Shown here in pieces: positions 10,690 through 21,025 of a stretch of DNA of 64,000 bases. This stretch comes from Symbiodinium natans (taxonomy: Eukaryota > Sar > Dinophyceae > Suessiales > Symbiodiniaceae). A program made the translations under genes and the position numbers. Within the stretch, counting starts at the first letter, position 1; each line of letters starts with the position of its first letter. The stretch is taken from NCBI GenBank assembly GCA_905221605.1, contig CAJNDS010002187.1:423501-487500 (forward strand). The letters run 5' to 3'. The notes under the pieces are model-generated. The model had not been told where the DNA came from. It did not search any database and saw only the letters and a list, made by a program, of their open reading frames with translations.

Positions 10690-12075
10690 CTACGCATTTT
10701 TGAGTATAGTATACAAGTGGCCTTTCTAGTGCTTCAGAACTATTTGTTTCGTTATTATGTACGTAGAACCGCTTCGCTTCTTTTTCAACTAGTGTTTAGT
10801 GCATCTTGTGGTTGTACTCAAGTGTAGTAGACCACCTTCAGCCATTACTTGGTGCTCTGGTAGCTAAGTTCGCATGGGCTATATTTGCCTGGTAAAAGCG
10901 ATTAATTGTCCAGAAGCAGCATTTGCAATACTTGTCTTGAGAAAAAGCATTTATTGCTTAGAATTGTTTGCTTAAAAAGTGACTCCTACTCGTCCAGGGA
11001 TACCCCAAAACCCTATAATCCAAACTTCACCAGAGATTCTCGTGAAAAGCTTGCGCTTTTGGATGTTTTTTTGTATTTGTGAATTTGCTTGTGTATGGCC
11101 TTCACTAAGTACTTTTCTAGGATTCTTGTGCATTTTTTAAGCCTGATTGTGCAAGTTGTGATTTTCAAACATAGTATATAAGTGGTCTTTATTGAATACT
11201 TCACACATCTTTGTTTCATCGTTATGTATGTAGAACCTCTTCTATTTCCATTGTTGTGCATTTTTAAGCTTGCTTATGCAAATCGTGCTTTTCAGACATA
11301 GTATATAAGTGGTCTTTATTGAATACTTCAGCAATCTTTGTTTCATTGTTATGTAGGTAGAACCGCTTCCATTGGCGTTAGTGTGTATTTCGTATTTGGT
11401 TGAGTATGGTCCTTTAAATAGTATTCACTTGAGTCAAATTGGGCTATTTGCTTAAGAATTACTCTAGTAGTTAAATTCGCATAGAAGGAATATTTCAAAA
11501 ATAGAAATTGTTTCATGAATATGTAAACGTAAGGTATTTCAGTGGACCTTGCAGATAGTATTTCAATTATACTTTGTCTGGTATAAACACAACTGTTTCA
11601 ATGCATTAGTTGCTAAACAAAGCACTATTTTCCCTTTAAACCACACTTTGCCATATTTTGGTTGAATATGGTGCTTATTTCGTATTTTGGTTGAGTATGG
11701 TCCTTTAAATGGTATTCACTTGAGACAAATAGGGCTATTTGCTTCATACTTACTCTAGTAGCTAAATTTGCATAGAATGATTATTTCAAAAATAAATAAA
11801 GTTTCATGAATATGTAAACATAAGGTATTTCAGTGGACTTTTCAGATAGTATTTGATTCATACTTTGCCTAGTACAAACACAATTGTATAAATACAGTAG
11901 TTGCTCAACAAAGCGTTATTTGCCCTTTAAACGCACACTTTGCCATATGTTGGTTGGGAATGGTGTTTGTTTCGTATCTTGGTTGGGTATGCTCCTTTAA
12001 ATAGTATACATAATTTAGTTGCTCAACAAAACATTAATTGCCCTTTTCAACGCACAATTTGCATAGAAAAAACAC
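10690..12075. repeat. AT-rich island of tandem-like repeats
   Basis: AT-rich sequence unlike the rest of the window. A unit of about 290 bp starting near TCGTATTTTGGTTGAGTATGG occurs at about 11390, 11680 and (partial) 11970. A second unit of about 120 bp with AGTATATAAGTGGTC and TTTCATTGTTATGTA occurs near 10693, 11130 and 11255. No protein or organellar gene was recognised. Confidence 0.7.
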
Positions 12076-12468
12076 AGATCTAAACATCGAAAAACAGCAT
12101 TGTCCGCTGAATCCGGGGCCCACAGGGAATTAGCCGTTCTTCGATGTTCGTCCCTAGGTTACGGGGCAGGCGTGGTCTCAGGATGTACCCCCCCAACAAA
12201 GCCTTGAGACACGAACCTTACCGAGCACCCTGAAGCCTGTGCAAAAGCGAAACCCTGAGCCCTCCCAGACGAGAGCAAACACACAAATGCACATCTGGGG
12301 GGGGCCGGGTGGGGGGTTGCCGTAGTCCGCGTGAGCTTCCGTATATGTTCAATAGACCATGAACCCGAAACTCTACAGCCCAAACCCTAAACCCTAACCC
12401 TAACATATAAACCTTGAACCCTAAACCCGAAACCCCAGGGCTCAAGCCTTAAATCTTCCTACCCCCCC

Positions 12469-12499
<31 letters not shown>

Positions 12500-12517
12500 A
12501 AAAAACAAAACTGCCAG

Positions 12518-12571
12518 AATCTGGCGGAAGCCTTCTCCGGCTACGACGCTGATCACGACGGCCGGCTGAGT
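12518..12571 (+). CDS. CDPK-like exon: EF-hand 1, first part
   Basis: Reads NLAEAFSGYDADHDGRLS after a CTGCCAG acceptor. The intron starts GCCGCG. Joined to the next exon the loop becomes Asp1, Asp3, Asp5, Gly6, Leu8, Glu12, a canonical calcium-binding loop. The join fixes this unusual GC donor. Confidence 0.75.
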
Positions 12572-13285
12572 GCCGCGCGGATGTCAAAGAGGACGTTAGG
12601 CCTTAAATCCTATATCTACCCTGAACCTAAGCCCTAATTGCTTCGGGGTGTAGGGGCGAGGGTTCCTCTAACTCTTTCAAGTTGGGTTTTGGTGCTTAGG
12701 GTTTTTAGGGGGTCGAGGGTCCACCTTGAACCCCAAACCCCATTTCCCTTGAAGTCATGATTCCCTGAACCCAGAAACTTCGAGGTTCAGGGTTTAGGGT
12801 TTTGGGTTGCCCTACTTCAATTTGAGGTCCACAGGCTTTTTTGCTTTCCTGGTGTTAGTACGGTGCCCAAGAGATGGAACCATCTGGGATTTAGTTAGCA
12901 TGATGTTGGGCGCATGGCTTAATCTTTGTGACAATCATATGACTACTGGCAGGATCAACCAGGTTGCATCTCCGCACATGCACAGAACCCTCACTCTGGG
13001 GCATGTGCAAGATCAGATGTATGTACCCCCTGCTGATCCCCCCTCCCCCCTCCCCCCTCCAACCCTGACTGTAATATTCCCTATCAACTAATAACCCTAA
13101 TTAGGGTTCCTATGATAACCCGAATAGCCCTAATAACCCTAGTAACCCTAATAGCCCCAAGAGCCGTAGTTGCCCTAAGAACCCTACGAACCCTAGTAGC
13201 CCAAATTAGGGTTATGATAACCACCAAAATAACCCCAACGGCCAGTAACCCTAATAAGCCTAATGGCCCTACATGCTGATTTCAG

Positions 13286-13327
13286 ACAGCGGAGTTTGCG
13301 GCCGGCTTGGCGGAGATGGGCGTGGAG
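13286..13327 (+). CDS. CDPK-like exon: EF-hand 1, second part
   Basis: Starts after TTTCAG and reads TAEFAAGLAEMGVE. Glu in TAEF is loop position 12 of EF-hand 1, followed by the exiting helix. The right end is uncertain: a GTGGCT donor at 13328 or a GCTGCG donor at 13331 would both keep phase 0. The frame stays open to about 13390. Confidence 0.65.
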
Positions 13328-13765
13328 GTGGCTGCGGCCTCAGCTTGGCTCAAAGAAAAGGGTTCCAGGGTTTCTTCGGGTGTAGGGTTTAGGGTTTAGG
13401 GTTTAGGGTTTAGGGTTTAGGTTTCAGGGTTTAGGGTTTAGGGTGAACGATTGGACATCTTACATGGACCTCTATAGACTCATTCCGGTCGTGACCAGCC
13501 ATCTGTCCACCGGCGGCCAGCCGGGAGAATGATTCTAAACTGGGAGGGCCGTTTAACCCGTGCCGGGTCTCGCAAGGTGTCGGGGTCACACATAAGGTCA
13601 ACAACTAGGGCAGGGTTTTCGTAGGGATGTTCTTATCACCTTAACCCCAAACCCCTAACCGTAAGCCGTACAGGGTATCAACCCTGGTTACGATGTGTCG
13701 TTTTTTGTGAATTAGGTTTAGGGTGAGAAGGGCATCCCGACAGAGTGATGAAACATGTCGCCAAG

Positions 13766-13804
13766 GATGTCATCGATCAGCTGGTCGCTAGCATCGACAT
13801 GGAC
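13766..13804 (+). CDS. CDPK-like exon: EF-hand 2, first helix
   Basis: Reads DVIDQLVASIDMD after an acceptor at CGCCAAG. It supplies the entering helix and Asp1/Asp3 of EF-hand 2, completed by KDGHINYTEF in the next exon. The same frame continues upstream (from GTG at about 13746) and downstream for about 100 codons, so both ends are inferred from the EF-hand pattern; the downstream donor is not canonical (one-base ambiguity around 13803). Confidence 0.5.
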
Positions 13805-14670
13805 TGTGCCACGGCCTCAATCATACCCTTAGCGTGCTGGTTCCGTGTGCTGAGGAGCTCGGACGTAGCACACGCACTGCGAAAGGCTCGGTACACGCCG
13901 GTAGTGGTGCTTATCCCCAATAGATGCCCTCCACCCGATCTCATGACGATGGGCCCATGGCAGCACATGCTGCTTGAAAACTGCACCCCCCAACATCCTG
14001 CAAAAACAAACCCTTCGCCCCGCATCTTGAGCGTACGCTACTCTGCTCTTAAAACTTTATGGCTGACGATAGATCACATAAGATCTTCGCAGAGCATTGC
14101 GAGATAAAGAATGACCCTCACAGCGCCTCAGTTCTGTGTTCACATATGAGGGCTAATTAATCCATATGATTGTTTCCTGGCGGGGCTCCACTCCTAGGAG
14201 TATTTGGTCCACTGCTAGGAGTATTTGGCGCATACTGTGAATACTCCATACCTGTGAACCCCCCCCCCGAGGCCCACAATGCAACCTCCCGATATGGAAG
14301 CAGCTCGCGCCATGCGCCTCAAAACCTACCAGGATATGAAGTTACACTACGCCACGGACGCATTGTTACGGGGGCGAACTCGAGCATCGATCAGTACTCT
14401 AAGGATCTGTGTCAAAAATCAGCGACCAGAAAACCGGAGATCCTAAAGTTTGGACAGATCGAAGTTCAGTTGGTTCAAGCTGCGAGAATAGCGGCGATCA
14501 CGATTGCCACCATGCGGTTTAGGGTGCCAGCCTTGGTGTTGGAGGGTGTTCCCCAAAAACCCTAAGCCCAAAGCCCGGAACTTTAAGTATTAAAGCTGAA
14601 GCCCTAAACCCTAAAACATGTTAAAAGCCACTGGAACCCCTCAAAGCAAATCCGGATCCCCCGAGCCTAG
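13805..14670. other. Unique sequence between EF-hand-2 exons
   Basis: Mostly non-repetitive, with open frames of 120-130 codons that resemble no family, and a small tandem duplication of CCTAGGAGTATTTGGT at about 14201-14228. Probably intron. Confidence 0.35.
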
Positions 14671-14719
14671 CAAGGATGGGCACATCAACTACACGGAATT
14701 TGTGGCGGCGCTGCTGCAA
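14671..14719 (+). CDS. CDPK-like exon: EF-hand 2, loop and exit helix
   Basis: Reads KDGHINYTEFVAALLQ after a GCCTAG acceptor; the first base completes the Asp codon of the previous exon. With DMD before it the loop is D-M-D-K-D-G-H-I-N-Y-T-E, all positions canonical. The right border has a one-base G ambiguity with the next exon. Confidence 0.7.
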
Positions 14720-14939
14720 GTTCAAGGCAAGCAATCCATTTCTGGTTTCGGGTTTAATGCTTCAGCATTTTCATCCGTAGGCCCTCAACCTGAGCCCATG
14801 GTTTAGGGGCCGTAGGGTGGGCAAGCAGGGGGCTGAGCCCCCCAAGTAGTACCCTTCAAGATACCCTGAACACCCAATGCGCACTTGGGCCCTTAGTAAG
14901 TGCCACTTGCGGGGGGGGGGGGTTCAGGTAGGTCAGGGT

Positions 14940-15070
14940 CAGGCTTCTGCTTTTGCGCTTGGGAAGCAATCCGCGGGTTTAGGGTTTAGGGCTTTGGGGT
15001 TCAGGGTTTAGGGTTCAGGGTTTAGGGTTCAGGGTTTAGGGTTTAGGATTCAGGGTTCAGGTTTAGGGTT
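14940..15070. repeat. TTTAGGG/TTCAGGG degenerate array
   Basis: Alternating TTTAGGG and TTCAGGG copies in the intron between EF-hands 2 and 3. Poly(C) and poly(G) tracts lie at 14911-14921 and 15317-15362. Confidence 0.8.
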
Positions 15071-15463
15071 CCTGTGATTCAGGAGGTTCCCAAAGCATCA
15101 AGCGCCCGCCAGCCGGGAGTCACATGAGCATTTCCGAGAACAGGGGCGAAACCCGTTTATACTCCTCCCCCCAAAATACTCTGAGCAATCCCTCTCCTAG
15201 CAATCCCTCTCCTAGCAACCCCAAAAAGGTAGCCCATTGTAGATATTACTATTATCATGATTAATATTTTTCATATTATTTGTATTAATATGAATATTGT
15301 TCTCATTATTCTAATCCCCCCCCCCCCCCCCCCAAATTAGGTTTAGGGTTTTGGGGGGGGGGGGTGGGGAGGAACCACTGTGTGAGCCAGGGTTTTTCTA
15401 GGCTACGGCCTTGAATGGCATCCCTTCCTCCGCCCTAAACGGCTTAGGGTTTAGGGTTTAGGG

Positions 15464-15585
15464 TGTGTTTGACCTTATACCTGGTCAATGTATTGTATAC
15501 CCACCCGCACTGGCGAGTACAGCCACTCATCAGGCTGCCCCTACCAATGCGACGCGCTGGCCTTAAGGGCTACCAGCTTCTCACA
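15464..15585. repeat. Left terminal repeat of the TRIM candidate
   Basis: 122 bp, TG...CA ends, same sequence as 15892-16013. Preceded by TAGGG. Confidence 0.65.
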
Positions 15586-15891
15586 CTCCCCCCGCTCCAC
15601 AGCTTATGCGAAGGAGTGCTCCCTGCTGTAACGGCCCAGCAACCATCAGCAATGGCTGAGAGGTTTGCGCCACCTGGCCTCTCCATTAGGCGCTCATTGC
15701 CCCCAACCATTGGCAATGCCATGCTGTGATGCCACCCATGACCCCGACCGCCCTGGCAAAGCCACCCGCTGTGCCCGCCAGACTCTCAGCAGCCGACATG
15801 AAGTAACCCCCCACAGCTTTAGGCCACAACCACCAAGCCCACTACCAAGCGGCGTTTTGCGCAGCAGCCCGATACTTGTGCGCTCATAACC

Positions 15892-16013
15892 TGTGTTTGA
15901 CCTTATACCTGGTCAATGTATTGTATACCCACCCGCACTGGCGAGTACAGCCACTCATCAGGCTGCCCCTACCAATGCGACGCGCTGGCCTTAAGGGCTA
16001 CCAGCTTCTCACA
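15892..16013. repeat. Right terminal repeat of the TRIM candidate
   Basis: 122 bp copy of 15464-15585, followed by TAGGG. Confidence 0.65.
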
Positions 16014-16239
16014 TAGGGTTCAGGGTCTAGGGTTTAGGGTTTAAGGTCTAGTACTGAAAGTGGCTGTAACAACGTCATCAGGAAAGCACCCACTATGGGC
16101 CTTCCGTCTTGCGATGTCTTTTCCGCTCTACAAAGACGCCCTGCAGGGCTTGAGAGTGTTTAGGGTTGAGGGTTGAGGGTTTAGGGTTTAGGGTTTAGGG
16201 TTTAGGGTTTAGGGGTTAGGGCTTAGGGGGGCTCGGCAG

Positions 16240-16296
16240 GCAAGCTGATCGACGACGTGGTCTTCCACGCCTTCCAGATCTTCGACCTGAATGGAG
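16240..16296 (+). CDS. CDPK-like exon: EF-hand 3, first part
   Basis: Follows CTCGGCAG and reads KLIDDVVFHAFQIFDLNG, with one base left over. The A-F-x-I-F-D pattern is the entering helix of CDPK EF-hand 3. The intron starts GCCGCG. The spare G joins AC of the next exon to give Asp5, so the loop is D-L-N-G-D-G-H-I-S-L-D-E. Confidence 0.75.
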
Positions 16297-16332
16297 GCCG
16301 CGCACTCAAACCGAATAACCCTAGACTTGGTG

Positions 16333-16429
16333 TGTTTTTCTTTTCTTACGAACAGTTCTTCATAGGGATTATAGTCGGGGCTACTCTAATCCCTATTAAG
16401 GACTGTTCGAAAACGGGGGAACATCCCAC
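16333..16429. mobile_element. Hairpin element, family 1 (degenerate copy)
   Basis: Left arm has CGAACAGTTCTTCATAGGGA, right arm has CCCTATTAAGGACTGTTCG and ends GGGGGAACATCCC. It has the same architecture as the family at 22458-22558 but a decayed left tip. It lies in the intron between the two EF-hand-3 exons. Confidence 0.6.
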
Positions 16430-16559
16430 CCCGTTTAGGGTTTCGGGTGTACAGGATCTAAGCTCGAAGAATGTTGGGTACATCCCTCAACCCGAAGCCC
16501 AAGATCCCACCCTGAACTGAACGTACACCCAAAACCCACTTAAAACACCCTAAGCCCCA

Positions 16560-16970
16560 AACCCCCTAAAACCTGAACCCCAAAACCCCAAAACCCCAAA
16601 ACCCCAAAACCCCAAAACCCCAAAACCCCAAAACCCCAAAACCCCAAAACCCCAAAACCCCAAAACCCCACAAAACCCCAAAACCCCAAAACCCCAAAAC
16701 CCCCCCAAAACCCCAAAACCCCAAAACCCCAAAACCCCAAAACCCCAAAACCCCACAACCCCACAACCCCACAACCCCACAACCCCACAACCCCAAAACC
16801 CCAAAACCCCAAAACCCCAAAACCCCAAAACCCCAAAACCCCAAAACCCCAAAACCCCAAAACCGCAAAACCCCAAAACCCCAAAACCCCAAAACCCCAA
16901 AACCCCAAAACCCCAAAACCCCAAAACCCCAAAACCCCAAAACCCCAAAACCCCAAAACCCTAAACCCTA
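16560..16970. repeat. CCCCAAAA array
   Basis: About 45 copies of CCCCAAAA with a CCCCACAA sub-block at about 16753-16795. The unit equals the telomere repeat of some spirotrich ciliates (Euplotes, Oxytricha), but here it most likely arose by local expansion of a CCCTAAA variant. Long GFWGFGVL-type open frames on the other strand are artefacts. Confidence 0.95.
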
Positions 16971-17043
16971 AACCCCTCAAAACCTAAACCCTAGACCCCT
17001 AAACCCTAAACCCGAAACCCGAAACCCGAAACCCATCTGCCAG

Positions 17044-17088
17044 ACGGCCACATCTCCCTGGACGAGCTGCGCAGCATGCTCTCCGGCG
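17044..17088 (+). CDS. CDPK-like exon: EF-hand 3, second part
   Basis: Follows ATCTGCCAG and reads DGHISLDELRSMLSG once the Asp codon is completed from the previous exon. Ends at a GTGGGC donor, or continues to about 17117-17120 (GPLSAARSPV) before another GT. EF-hand 4 should follow but was not found nearby. Confidence 0.75.
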
Positions 17089-17144
17089 GTGGGCCCTTGT
17101 CGGCAGCGCGGAGCCCGGTGGTTTGTCCTCAGACAGGTTTTCGG

Positions 17145-17290
17145 CTTTGGGGGTTTAGGGGTTTAGGGGTTTAGGGTTTTAGGGTTTTAGGGTTTAGGGT
17201 TTTAGGGTTTAGGGTTTTAGGGTTTAGGGTTTTAGGGTTTTAGGGTTTTAGGGTTTAGGGTTTTAGGGTTTTAGGGTTTTGAAATTTTGG
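17145..17290. repeat. TTTTAGGG/TTTAGGG array
   Basis: Mixed 7- and 8-bp units, mainly TTTTAGGG, in plus orientation; a CCCTAAA array of opposite orientation follows at 17399-17560. Confidence 0.9.
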
Positions 17291-18713
17291 GTTTAGGGCC
17301 CTTGAAGACCCTGAACCCTATAACCCCCAAGCCGAAAACCCCTGAACTTCAGGCCCGAAGTCGCACACCCTACAGCCCCCAAAGCCATAATGCCCCATAA
17401 CCCTAAACCCTAAACCCTAAACCCTAAACCCTAAACCCTAAACCCTAAACCCTAAACCCTAAACCCTATACCCTATACCCTATACCCTAAACCCTAAACC
17501 CTAAACCCTTAACCCTAAACCCTAAACCCTAAGCCCTAAAGCCTAAACCCTATGCCCTAAGCAGGGGGGCTTAGCGAGTGCTTCTCGGAGCTTCGACGCA
17601 AAGGAACCTTAAGCCCCCCAAAACCAAGACCCTAAGCCCCATGACCCTAAAATGCCTGAGCTGAAACAAACAGGTTTAGGGTTCAGGGTTGAGGAGTTTA
17701 GGGTTTAGGGTTTAGGGTTTAGGGTTTAGAGTTTAGGGTTTAGGGTTTAGGGTTGAGGGTTTAGGGGTTTAGGGTTTAGGGTGTAGGTTAGGGTTTAGGG
17801 TTCTGGGGCCACCTTGACCTCGAAATCCAATACACCTCAAGGCCCCAATGCTGGACCCTACAACTTCAACCCCCCTAAGCCCCAAGTTGTTCTTATCTTG
17901 TTTCAGTGCTTAGCTAGGGGACATGTTGGACCCCAAGCCCGAAACCCCAAACCTTAAACCCGAAGCCTAACCACCGAACCCAAAGCCCTATGTAAGGGGT
18001 TAGTGTTCCAGACCTGCGGGCCGCGCTGCTTCAAAGTTTGAGTCGCCGAATAGGGTTGGCCGGGTTCAGGGTTACAGGGGTTCAGGGCTTGAGAGCTTCA
18101 AGTGTTAGGGTTTAGGGTTTAGGCCTACTCAGAACAGCCCTACAAGCAGCTCCTGACTCCTGACACCCCCCGGTCGCACCCGAGCCTCCTGCAACGTCCG
18201 GGGTGTTCCCCCTGAAACCAAGCCTTCCTGACTCCACGCTTCCATGTGGAAACCCGGTTTAGGGTTTAGGGTTTAGGGTTAAGGGTTTAGGGTTTAGGGT
18301 TTAGGTTCCCGAATCCCGGCAAAGAGCCAGTGCGAACAGGGTTTGGGGGAGGCTTCGCCTGCAAAGGCTTTGTGTCTTGGAGGCGTGGGTGCCGGGTTGC
18401 AGGGTTGTTTACGCATTGCGACGACAGTTTCTGGTTTAGGGTTCCATGCCCGTAAACTTTTAAGAGCTCGTGAGTCCCTCCTCTTGTCATAGTGGGGTAA
18501 AATTTGTACATTTTTAGGGGTACTTAGACCAAATAAGGTATAGGAATTCAAATTTTCAATACTATCCCAGCCCTAAACCCTCAACCTTCCTCTTCGGGTC
18601 GCCAGTTCGACCTCAAGCCACGCTGCCTCCTCCGCCCATTCTTCACACCCACGTCCCAGTGCTGCAGAGCTGGAGGCGCGCTCGGGGCCCCCCCCCAAAA
18701 GCCCCCTAAAACC

Positions 18714-18823
18714 TGGGATGTGCCCCCTTATACCAACAGTGCTTAGTAGGGATTGCAATAGGGGGTGCTAGAATCCCCATATTGAGAAAACTCAGGACTG
18801 TTAGTATAAGGGGGAACATCCCA
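18714..18823. mobile_element. Hairpin element, family 1
   Basis: Starts TGGGATGTGCCCCCTTATAC and ends with the inverted counterpart GTATAAGGGGGAACATCCCA. The centre has TAGTAGGGATTGCAATAGGG. About 110 bp, non-coding. Confidence 0.7.
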
Positions 18824-20316
18824 ACCCTAAACCCTCCAATCCCCCCCAAAACCCTCCGAACCCCCTAACCCCAACCTGCCGCCAAGTGACGGAAGTCCAA
18901 ACCCCTCGGCTCGTGCTACTGTATTGCTGGTCCATCTAAAGCACGTGCCAGGATAAGCCCCAAACCCAAGCCCTGAGCCCTAGTCCCTCGGCCCCAAATC
19001 CTAAACCCCAAACCCTAATTAAACCCCACACCTTGAACCCGAAACCCTAAACGCCCTAAACCCCAAACCCTTCAAGCCCTGAACCCAAGCCAACTCTGGG
19101 TTCGAAGCCTACAAACCCTGTGCAGCCTAAATGTTCATCCCCGTGGCCGGTTCCTGCAAACAGGATTCGGATGACGGCGTTGTGGGGGTGCATACCTTAT
19201 AAGCCCTTAAACCCTGAACCCCGAACCCTAAACCCTAAACCCTAAACCCTGAGCCCTAACCCCTAAACCCTCAACCCTAGCCCCCCTACTTGCATTTTTG
19301 GAAACGAATCCTTGCGTTCTTGGGGTGAAGGGTATTGGGACAGCGTCTGCGGTGTAGCGTGGGCAGGTGAGGCTTGAGGTTTCGGGCTTAGGATAAAAGG
19401 CGCTAGAGATCAGGATTTTTAGCGGATATTAGGTCATTTAGGCCCTGAACCCTATACCCCAAATGATGTTTTTGTTGATTTGTTTGATTGTTCTTTGGTT
19501 GACCCCCCCCGGCCCTTCCACCCCCGAAATCTGTCCTATCCCCTTACCTAGGTTTCGGGTTTAGGGTTTAGGGTTTAGGTAGGCCCTTGGGGTAGGTTTA
19601 ACAGTCTGAGATTTAGTATGGTTAGCTGCACCACCCCTTCGGGGTTTAGGGTGCGCGAAGGCTTGCATGGCCTTGGCGACAGACTGGCGCAGAGGCTCGG
19701 TTTTGGGGCGTAGGGAATAAGGATAGGATTACGCCTGCACCCTCAAGTGTAGGCTTGCGCTCTACGGGAATGTAGCAACTGGGGCCTACCTGAATGAAGC
19801 ATCGGGGTTGCTTTGAAGGAAGTGCAAATCAAGCCATCACACTGGAAACACACTCCAATTACGACTAGTTTTGGTTATTGCTCTATTTTGGGTATTGCTC
19901 CTATTTTTGGGTATTTTGACATATATGCTAACCCCATGGATCCATGCCTTTATTGGATTTGTCACACATCGCTCGGGCCTCGGACCTGGTACGAACTTAG
20001 GAGGGTTTAGGGTTGTAGGATGTAGTACTTAGGGGGCGTTTGCTTACAAAGCGGTACACCTTTTACAGAAAAGCCCTTATTGTGAATGATTTGCATTGGC
20101 AGTTTTATCTTGAACTGGCCAGCAGATTTTCAAGGTAGTCTCCTTGAAACATATCTGAGATCTTACAGGCCTGCGCAAGTACGACAGCTTCTCACGACTT
20201 GCCGAAAAGCGAGCTGGTTTATGGGTGAGCTCCGACCGGGACGAGATAAGCTGACGATTATCTTGAGCGGATTGAACACGTAAGACGCTCAGCAGCTTTG
20301 GGGTGCACACCTTCAA

Positions 20317-20451
20317 TCTTCTCCATCTTGAGCTTCAAGACGCCTCACCTGAAGATGGAAGATTCTCACGGAGGTCTCAGTGTCAGGCTACGTCTTCGAT
20401 TTTCCATTCTGAGTTCCTTCGGTGTCTTGAGTTTCAAGATGAGAAGATGGA
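20317..20451. repeat. Inverted repeat
   Basis: CTCCATCTTGAGCTTCAAGA at the left is matched on the other strand by TCTTGAGTTTCAAGATGAGA and following bases at the right. It is not related to hairpin families 1 or 2. A fold-back RNA or old element is possible. Confidence 0.5.
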
Positions 20452-20962
20452 GAACGGAGACGCTCCAGGCGTTTAAGATACCAGCAGATACCAGCAGCTG
20501 GTCTCGAACAGCCAGAACGCATAGGTCTTTGGAGGGGTGGGGTGGGGGTTATCGAAACCCTAAACCCTAAAGCCTAAACCATAAACCCTAAACCCTAAAC
20601 CCTATACAAGGTAACTTAGTTGAAGTGCTTTTACGGCCTCCCAGTTATTCTTATATGCAGGGTGCTCTGGCGCAGTGTTGTTCGATCCCTACGGGCAAAG
20701 GCCCATCCTTCTCCCGCTGCTACCCCGAAAGCCCCAAACGGAAGCCAAAAGCTTCAGCCCAGCACTGAACCCCTTCCCTAAACCCCTTGAACCCTTGAAC
20801 CCCTTAAACCCCCTTAAACCCCCTTAAACCCCCTCAAACCCCCTTAAACCCCCTTCAACCCCCTAAAACCCCTTAAACCCCCTTAAACCCCCTAAAACCC
20901 CCTAAAACCCCCTAAAACCCTTAAACCCCTGAAGCCCTAAACCCCTAAAGCCCCAAATCCAG

Positions 20963-21025
20963 GGAAGGTCGATTGGGATGCCATGGGCAGCTCAGATGAC
21001 GAATGGGAGCTCCTGGCGCGGACCT
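20963..21025 (+). CDS. Exon-like fragment, unknown acidic protein
   Basis: Follows an ATCCAG acceptor and reads KVDWDAMGSSDDEWELL, ending near a GC (GCGCGG) donor. Repeats flank it on both sides. Composition is coding-like; no family recognised. Confidence 0.35.

Larger units (their letters stand above)
9974..12517. other. Intron of the CDPK-like gene with an AT-rich repeat island
   Basis: It holds a TTTAGGG remnant, (TA)n plus poly(C) at 10198-10260, an A-rich ACCAAAAAA array at 10388-10510 with a facing T-rich array at 10565-10665, the AT-rich island at 10690-12075, and poly(C)-poly(A) at 12463-12505. No exon was found in it. Confidence 0.45.
15464..16013. mobile_element. Candidate miniature LTR element (TRIM)
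   Basis: Two 122-bp direct repeats that look identical by eye (15464-15585 and 15892-16013) begin TGTG and end CACA, as LTRs do. They flank 306 bp without a recognisable gene. The bases outside are TAGGG on both sides, compatible with a 5-bp target duplication, although the target is itself TTTAGGG repeat, which weakens this. Read on the minus strand, a purine tract GAGCGGGGGGAG sits directly before the downstream LTR, as a polypurine tract would, and GGTTATGAGCGCAC follows the upstream LTR, which could pair with a Met-tRNA anticodon arm. A non-autonomous element mobilised in trans is the best reading. Confidence 0.6.
7147..17088 (+). other. CDPK-like gene, 3' part, split into micro-exons
   Basis: Short exons on the plus strand join in frame into the end of a calcium-dependent protein kinase: the last kinase helices, the autoinhibitory junction and EF-hands 1-3. 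The product would be a cytosolic Ser/Thr kinase switched on when calcium binds its calmodulin-like tail. Support is the correct order of domains along the DNA, joins that rebuild canonical 12-residue calcium loops across introns, and a consistent strand. Most introns use GC donors with AG acceptors and are filled with TTTAGGG-type repeat. The N-lobe and catalytic motifs upstream were not found; EF-hand 4 is not in the next few kb. Exact borders of the exons at 13286 and 13766 are uncertain. It could be an expressed gene or a decayed copy; no stop interrupts the joined exons. Confidence 0.75.
17291..20950. other. Repeat-rich DNA with few exon candidates
   Basis: Telomere-like repeat dominates. 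One small exon candidate at about 18012-18034 (CTGCGGGCCGCGCTGC after GTTCCAG) cannot be assigned. Unique sequence at 19800-20560 includes an inverted repeat (20317-20451). Around 20768-20930 is a block of 10-bp CCCCTTAAAC-like units. No gene is recognised. Confidence 0.45.

Noticed and set aside
15880-15900. Met-tRNA gene around GCGCTCATAACC
   Set aside because: The anticodon-arm-like word is present, but no D-arm, T-arm or acceptor stem could be paired; kept only as a possible primer site.
16560-16970. Ciliate origin because of CCCCAAAA
   Set aside because: The array is embedded in TTTAGGG-type DNA and grades into it; stop codons are used in the standard way by the genes here.
16540-16980. 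Long minus-strand frames of GFWGFGVLGFWG type
   Set aside because: They are translations of the CCCCAAAA array in three frames; every frame is open because the unit lacks stops.
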